7,880 nucleotides of DNA from an uncultured Candidatus Peregrinibacteria bacterium (GTDB lineage Bacteria > Patescibacteriota > JACMRA01), in contig CAKZLR010000056.1 in NCBI GenBank assembly GCA_937127165.1, positions 1 through 7,880 of the forward strand, given 5' to 3'. Of this stretch, positions 5,718 to 7,880 are shown one piece after another (within the stretch, counting starts at the first letter, position 1; the number at the start of each line of letters is the position of its first letter). Both the position numbers and the translations under genes were made by a program. A model generated the notes under the pieces. The model saw nothing but the letters and a program-made list of their open reading frames with translations, searched no databases and was not told the origin of the DNA.

Positions 5718-7478
5718 TTATTTTCTCTTATTAAGAATCTCCAAGGCATGATCTTCATTCAGAATCATTCTGTCAAAAGTCCAACCACTAGGAATCATAG
5801 GATACACAATTTCTTGCTCATCACAAGCAAACTCGACTATAGTCGATCTAGTTTCTTGTTTTGACCACTGTAAAGCAGGGATAATATCTTCTACTTTTTC
5901 CACAAATCTATAAGCAATACCGTAACCTTCAGCAATTTTAGCAAAATTCGGGTTAGTCAATTCTACTTCAGTAAAATTTTCGTTATGAAACATATCTTGC
6001 CATTGTTTAACCATTCCTAGATAGCCGTTATTCAAAAGTAAAATATTAATATTAAGTTTTTCTTGTAAAATAGTCCCAAGTTCTTGAATATTCATCTGAA
6101 AACTACCGTCTCCAGTAATACACCAAACCTCTTCGTTTGGTCGAGCAATCTTAACCCCAATTGCAGCCGGTAAACCAAAACCCATAGTACCTAAACCTCC
6201 GGAGGTAAACCAAGTATTAAATCTTTCAAATTTATAAAATTTAGCTGCTTGCATTTGGTGCTGACCTACATCTGTTACAATATTGTCTTGACCTTTAGTA
6301 AATTCTGATAACTCGTGAATAATACGACTCATTAATAGACGGTTGTTTTTACCATATCCATACTCAAATATATGTTTATAATATTTTCTACTTAATTCTC
6401 TATTTTGGTTAATACTATCAAACCAAGCCTGTCTGGAATCAGTAGCTTCTTTAGTCAAACCATCAAATTTAGCGATTAAAACCTGCAAAACATTTCTTAA
6501 GTCACCATTAATAGCTACATCTGCTTTGACATTCTTGTTAATTTCAGAGGGGTCAATTTCAATATGAATTACTTTCGAATTTTTAGCATATTCTTCCAAT
6601 TTGCCAGTAACCCTATCATCAAACCTCATGCCAAGAGCTATTAAAAGGTCCGCATTTTCAATCGCCCTATTAGCCTCTATTTCTCCATGCATCCCCATCA
6701 TTCCCAAATTTAGAGGATGGCTAGCTGGTAAAGAAGAGAGACCGTGTAAAGTAAAACTTGCAGGGATATTAGTTTTTTCTAGAAACTCTCTCAACTCTAT
6801 TTTAGCTTGAGATAAAATAACTCCATGACCAACCAAAGCGACTGGTTTTTTAGCTTCCTTGATTAAATCTATAGCTTGTTTGATTTCTGGTAAATCAGGA
6901 TCAATTGGGGGGTAAGTTTGCACACCTGGCAAGTCCAAAGCCTTAGGTGCGTCAATGTTTTCAGTTTCTTCAATCTGAACATTTTTGGGAATATCGATAC
7001 ATACCGGTCCTGTTCTTCCATTTTGGGCTATAAATACTGATCTAGCAACAGCTTCAGCCACATCGTCAGCTTTTAAGAGCATTTCAGCATATTTTGTAAT
7101 TGGGTACATCAGACCAATAATGTCGCTTTCTTGAAAAGCATCTGTACCAATCACTTTCGTAGAAACTTGTCCCGTGATAGCCAAGAAAGCCACAGAATCC
7201 ATCATTGCATCAGCTACTGCAGTGACTAAATTGGTTGCCCCCGGTCCAGAAGTAACCATTACCGGCATTAGTTTACCACAAGCTCTAGTATAACCCTGTG
7301 CAATAAACCCAGCTCCTTGTTCGTGTCTTGAGGTTATAAAACGAATACCTGGAAAATTAATTAATTCATCAAAAGTAGGCATAATAGCCCCACCAATATA
7401 ACCTGTCATAATTTCAATACCAAAATCTTGCAGAGTTTTAAGTAAAACTGAGGCTCCGTTCATTTTTTTACTAGACAT
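5718..7478 (-). CDS. ilvB: Acetolactate synthase, catalytic subunit
   Basis: This 586-residue TPP enzyme condenses two pyruvates to acetolactate (or pyruvate with 2-ketobutyrate), the first common step of valine, leucine and isoleucine synthesis. From the ATG at 7478, the catalytic Glu53 lies in RHEQGAGFIAQGYTRA, TDAFQE is at 112-117, and RFDDRVTGK (285-293) belongs to the FAD-type middle domain. FTSGGLGTMGFGLPAAIG (424-441) leads to GDGSFQMNIQEL (456-467) and NNGYLGMVKQWQ (483-494), the TPP and magnesium site with the conserved Trp493. The usual GYPGGA reads GYIGGA (26-31). Length is normal. An in-frame TTG at 7505 lies inside the U-run of the leader hairpin, so the ATG at 7478 (MSSKKMNGAS) is preferred; the ATG at 7463 is the alternative. 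Neither has a Shine-Dalgarno sequence. The pairing with ilvN argues for the biosynthetic enzyme and not the acetoin-forming type. Confidence 0.96.
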   Translation of the reverse strand: MSSKKMNGASVLLKTLQDFGIEIMTGYIGGAIMPTFDELINFPGIRFITSRHEQGAGFIAQGYTRACGKLMPVMVTSGPGATNLVTAVADAMMDSVAFLAITGQVSTKVIGTDAFQESDIIGLMYPITKYAEMLLKADDVAEAVARSVFIAQNGRTGPVCIDIPKNVQIEETENIDAPKALDLPGVQTYPPIDPDLPEIKQAIDLIKEAKKPVALVGHGVILSQAKIELREFLEKTNIPASFTLHGLSSLPASHPLNLGMMGMHGEIEANRAIENADLLIALGMRFDDRVTGKLEEYAKNSKVIHIEIDPSEINKNVKADVAINGDLRNVLQVLIAKFDGLTKEATDSRQAWFDSINQNRELSRKYYKHIFEYGYGKNNRLLMSRIIHELSEFTKGQDNIVTDVGQHQMQAAKFYKFERFNTWFTSGGLGTMGFGLPAAIGVKIARPNEEVWCITGDGSFQMNIQELGTILQEKLNINILLLNNGYLGMVKQWQDMFHNENFTEVELTNPNFAKIAEGYGIAYRFVEKVEDIIPALQWSKQETRSTIVEFACDEQEIVYPMIPSGWTFDRMILNEDHALEILNKRK

Positions 7479-7503
7479 AGCATAGTAAATTAAGAGTTTT
7501 ATC

Positions 7504-7524
7504 AAAAATCCCCGTCGCAGGGGA
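7504..7524 (-). terminator. Attenuator terminator before ilvB
   Basis: Read on the minus strand, TCCCC (7524-7520) pairs with GGGGA (7513-7509) around TGCGAC. TTTTT (7508-7504) follows immediately, only 25 nt before the ilvB ATG. It is the most G/C-rich hairpin in the spacers of this window and has the form of an intrinsic terminator placed in a leader. Confidence 0.6.
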
Positions 7525-7585
7525 ATTTAGTTGGTAGATTTTTTGAATCAAAGAAACCAACTCTCTGCTTCAAACCCCAAATTCC
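7522..7585 (-). promoter_or_regulatory. Antiterminator structure in the ilvB leader
   Basis: On the minus strand, GGAATTT (7585-7579) pairs with AAATTCC (7528-7522), and AGTTGGT (7562-7556) pairs with ACCAACT (7535-7529). The 3' partners are adjacent, forming 14 continuous bases. The 5' partners are separated by a 16-base bulge (7578-7563). The outer helix uses bases 7522-7524, which are needed for the terminator stem, so the two folds exclude each other. A further competing pair is AAACC (7600-7596) with GGTTT (7576-7572). The signal sensed is not evident. I see no T-box consensus and no known riboswitch signature. Confidence 0.5.
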
Positions 7586-7612
7586 ACAGGGAAAAGGTTT
7601 ATCGCTACAATA

Positions 7613-7633
7613 CTACAATATTTCCTTCTTCAT
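7613..7633 (-). CDS. Possible six-codon leader micro-ORF
   Basis: ATG-AAG-AAG-GAA-ATA-TTG-TAG (Met-Lys-Lys-Glu-Ile-Leu, stop) lies near the predicted 5' end of the ilvB leader. It ends in Ile and Leu codons directly before the attenuator-like structure. Leader peptides of ilv operons are rich in branched-chain codons, but this one has only two and no Shine-Dalgarno sequence. The sequence TATTGTAG is tandemly duplicated at its end (7620-7605). It may be chance. Confidence 0.2.
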   Translation of the reverse strand: MKKEIL

Positions 7634-7635
7634 AT

Positions 7636-7641
7636 ATTATA
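7636..7641 (-). promoter_or_regulatory. Candidate -10 box for ilvBN
   Basis: The minus strand has a perfect TATAAT (7641-7636), predicting a start near 7629 and a leader of about 150 nt. The -35 position at 17 bp (CTTTAA) is poor. Confidence 0.35.
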
Positions 7642-7672
7642 TGATAATAGATATGATATTAAAGAGTGTATA

Positions 7673-7688
7673 TGTCAATACTTGTCAA
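7673..7688 (-). promoter_or_regulatory. Tandem TTGACA boxes upstream of ilvBN
   Basis: Two perfect TTGACA hexamers (7688-7683 and 7678-7673 on the minus strand) are offset by exactly 10 bp. Neither has an ideal -10 at 17 bp: the second meets CATATC, and the first meets TCTTTA. They may be alternative -35 elements or a repeated protein-binding half-site. Confidence 0.3.
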
Positions 7689-7705
7689 GTAACTTTATTG
7701 ACTGA

Positions 7706-7721
7706 AGGTAGTGCAACACCT
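7706..7721. promoter_or_regulatory. Imperfect palindrome, possible operator
   Basis: AGGTAGTGCAACACCT has the symmetric form AGGT-NN-TGCA-NN-ACCT. It lies 17 bp upstream of the first TTGACA on the minus strand, a common position for an activator or repressor site. Confidence 0.3.
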
Positions 7722-7807
7722 AAGGAAGGTTATAACTAATTATAATCAATAATCAAAATCTTTTGTTTTATTTTTACACTTATCTGTTAAAAAAAAATTA
7801 GTATTCA

Positions 7808-7840
7808 ATTACTAGTAACATTACTGCATTACTAGTAACA
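7808..7840. repeat. Duplicated palindromic 13-mer
   Basis: ATTACTAGTAACA occurs at 7808-7820 and 7828-7840, a 20-bp period or about two helical turns. Each copy contains the perfect 10-bp palindrome TTACTAGTAA. The pair lies upstream of the ilvBN promoter region, near the window edge. Confidence 0.6.
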
Positions 7841-7880
7841 ATATGAATAATAATAATTATATTATAAATTATATTATATT

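Noticed and set aside
7479..7505. TTG-initiated N-terminal extension of ilvB by nine residues
   Set aside because: The TTG lies in the U-run of the leader terminator, and the extension has no counterpart in acetolactate synthases.
7502..7612. Frame open for 36 codons on the minus strand across the ilvB leader, reading through to a TGA at 7504-7502
   Set aside because: It has no ATG or GTG; its only start is an internal TTG at 7573. It lies entirely on the predicted attenuator structures, which explain the sequence better.
7478..7640. T-box riboswitch upstream of ilvB
   Set aside because: I could not find the conserved T-box sequence (AGGGTGGNACCGCG-like) or a Stem I with a specifier, and the leader is short for a T-box.
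7808..7840. CRISPR array or attachment-site interpretation of the duplicated 13-mer
   Set aside because: There are only two copies, a 7-bp gap and no nearby cas, integrase or transposase gene.

Overview
The window is AT-rich bacterial DNA. It most likely comes from a small-genome lineage of the Candidate Phyla Radiation (Patescibacteria) type. I base this on three things: a nucleoside diphosphate kinase with the long internal insertion I associate with that group, a TRM11-like methyltransferase with the N-terminus and a motif IV variant seen there, and start codons that lack Shine-Dalgarno sequences. Every complete gene ends in TAA and reads cleanly with the standard bacterial code. Only about 62% of the window is covered by intact genes, which is sparse for such a genome. 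At least one stretch looks like a decaying gene.

Layout, left to right. Positions 1-165 (minus) hold the 5' part of a small KH-like RNA-binding protein that runs off the window. Positions 166-711 are AT-rich spacer with a possible promoter for that gene and two inverted repeats. Positions 712-1640 look like the remains of a membrane-protein gene resembling small mechanosensitive-channel-like proteins, split over several frames. On the plus strand follow a TPR protein (1728-2327) and nucleoside diphosphate kinase ndk (2368-2985). A gene-poor, unexplained stretch lies at 2986-3439. Next come a TRM11/TrmG10-like RNA or DNA methyltransferase (3440-4594) and a complete tRNA-Gln(UUG) with encoded CCA (4676-4749).

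The right third is on the minus strand. It encodes acetolactate synthase: the catalytic subunit ilvB (5718-7478), followed 69 bp later by the regulatory subunit ilvN (5172-5648), probably one transcript. A 426-bp convergent spacer with strong hairpins separates ilvN from the tRNA.

The most interesting element is the ilvB leader (about 7504-7633, minus strand). It has a GC-rich hairpin followed by five U residues just before ilvB. An upstream structure can form with a continuous 14-nt segment, and that structure would dismantle the hairpin. This is the architecture of a transcription attenuator. A six-codon micro-ORF ending in Ile-Leu lies near the predicted transcript start. Upstream are tandem TTGACA boxes, an imperfect palindrome and a duplicated perfect palindrome that could be operator sites. 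Together these suggest a self-contained, feedback-inhibited and transcriptionally regulated acetolactate synthase operon in an organism type not usually expected to make branched-chain amino acids.
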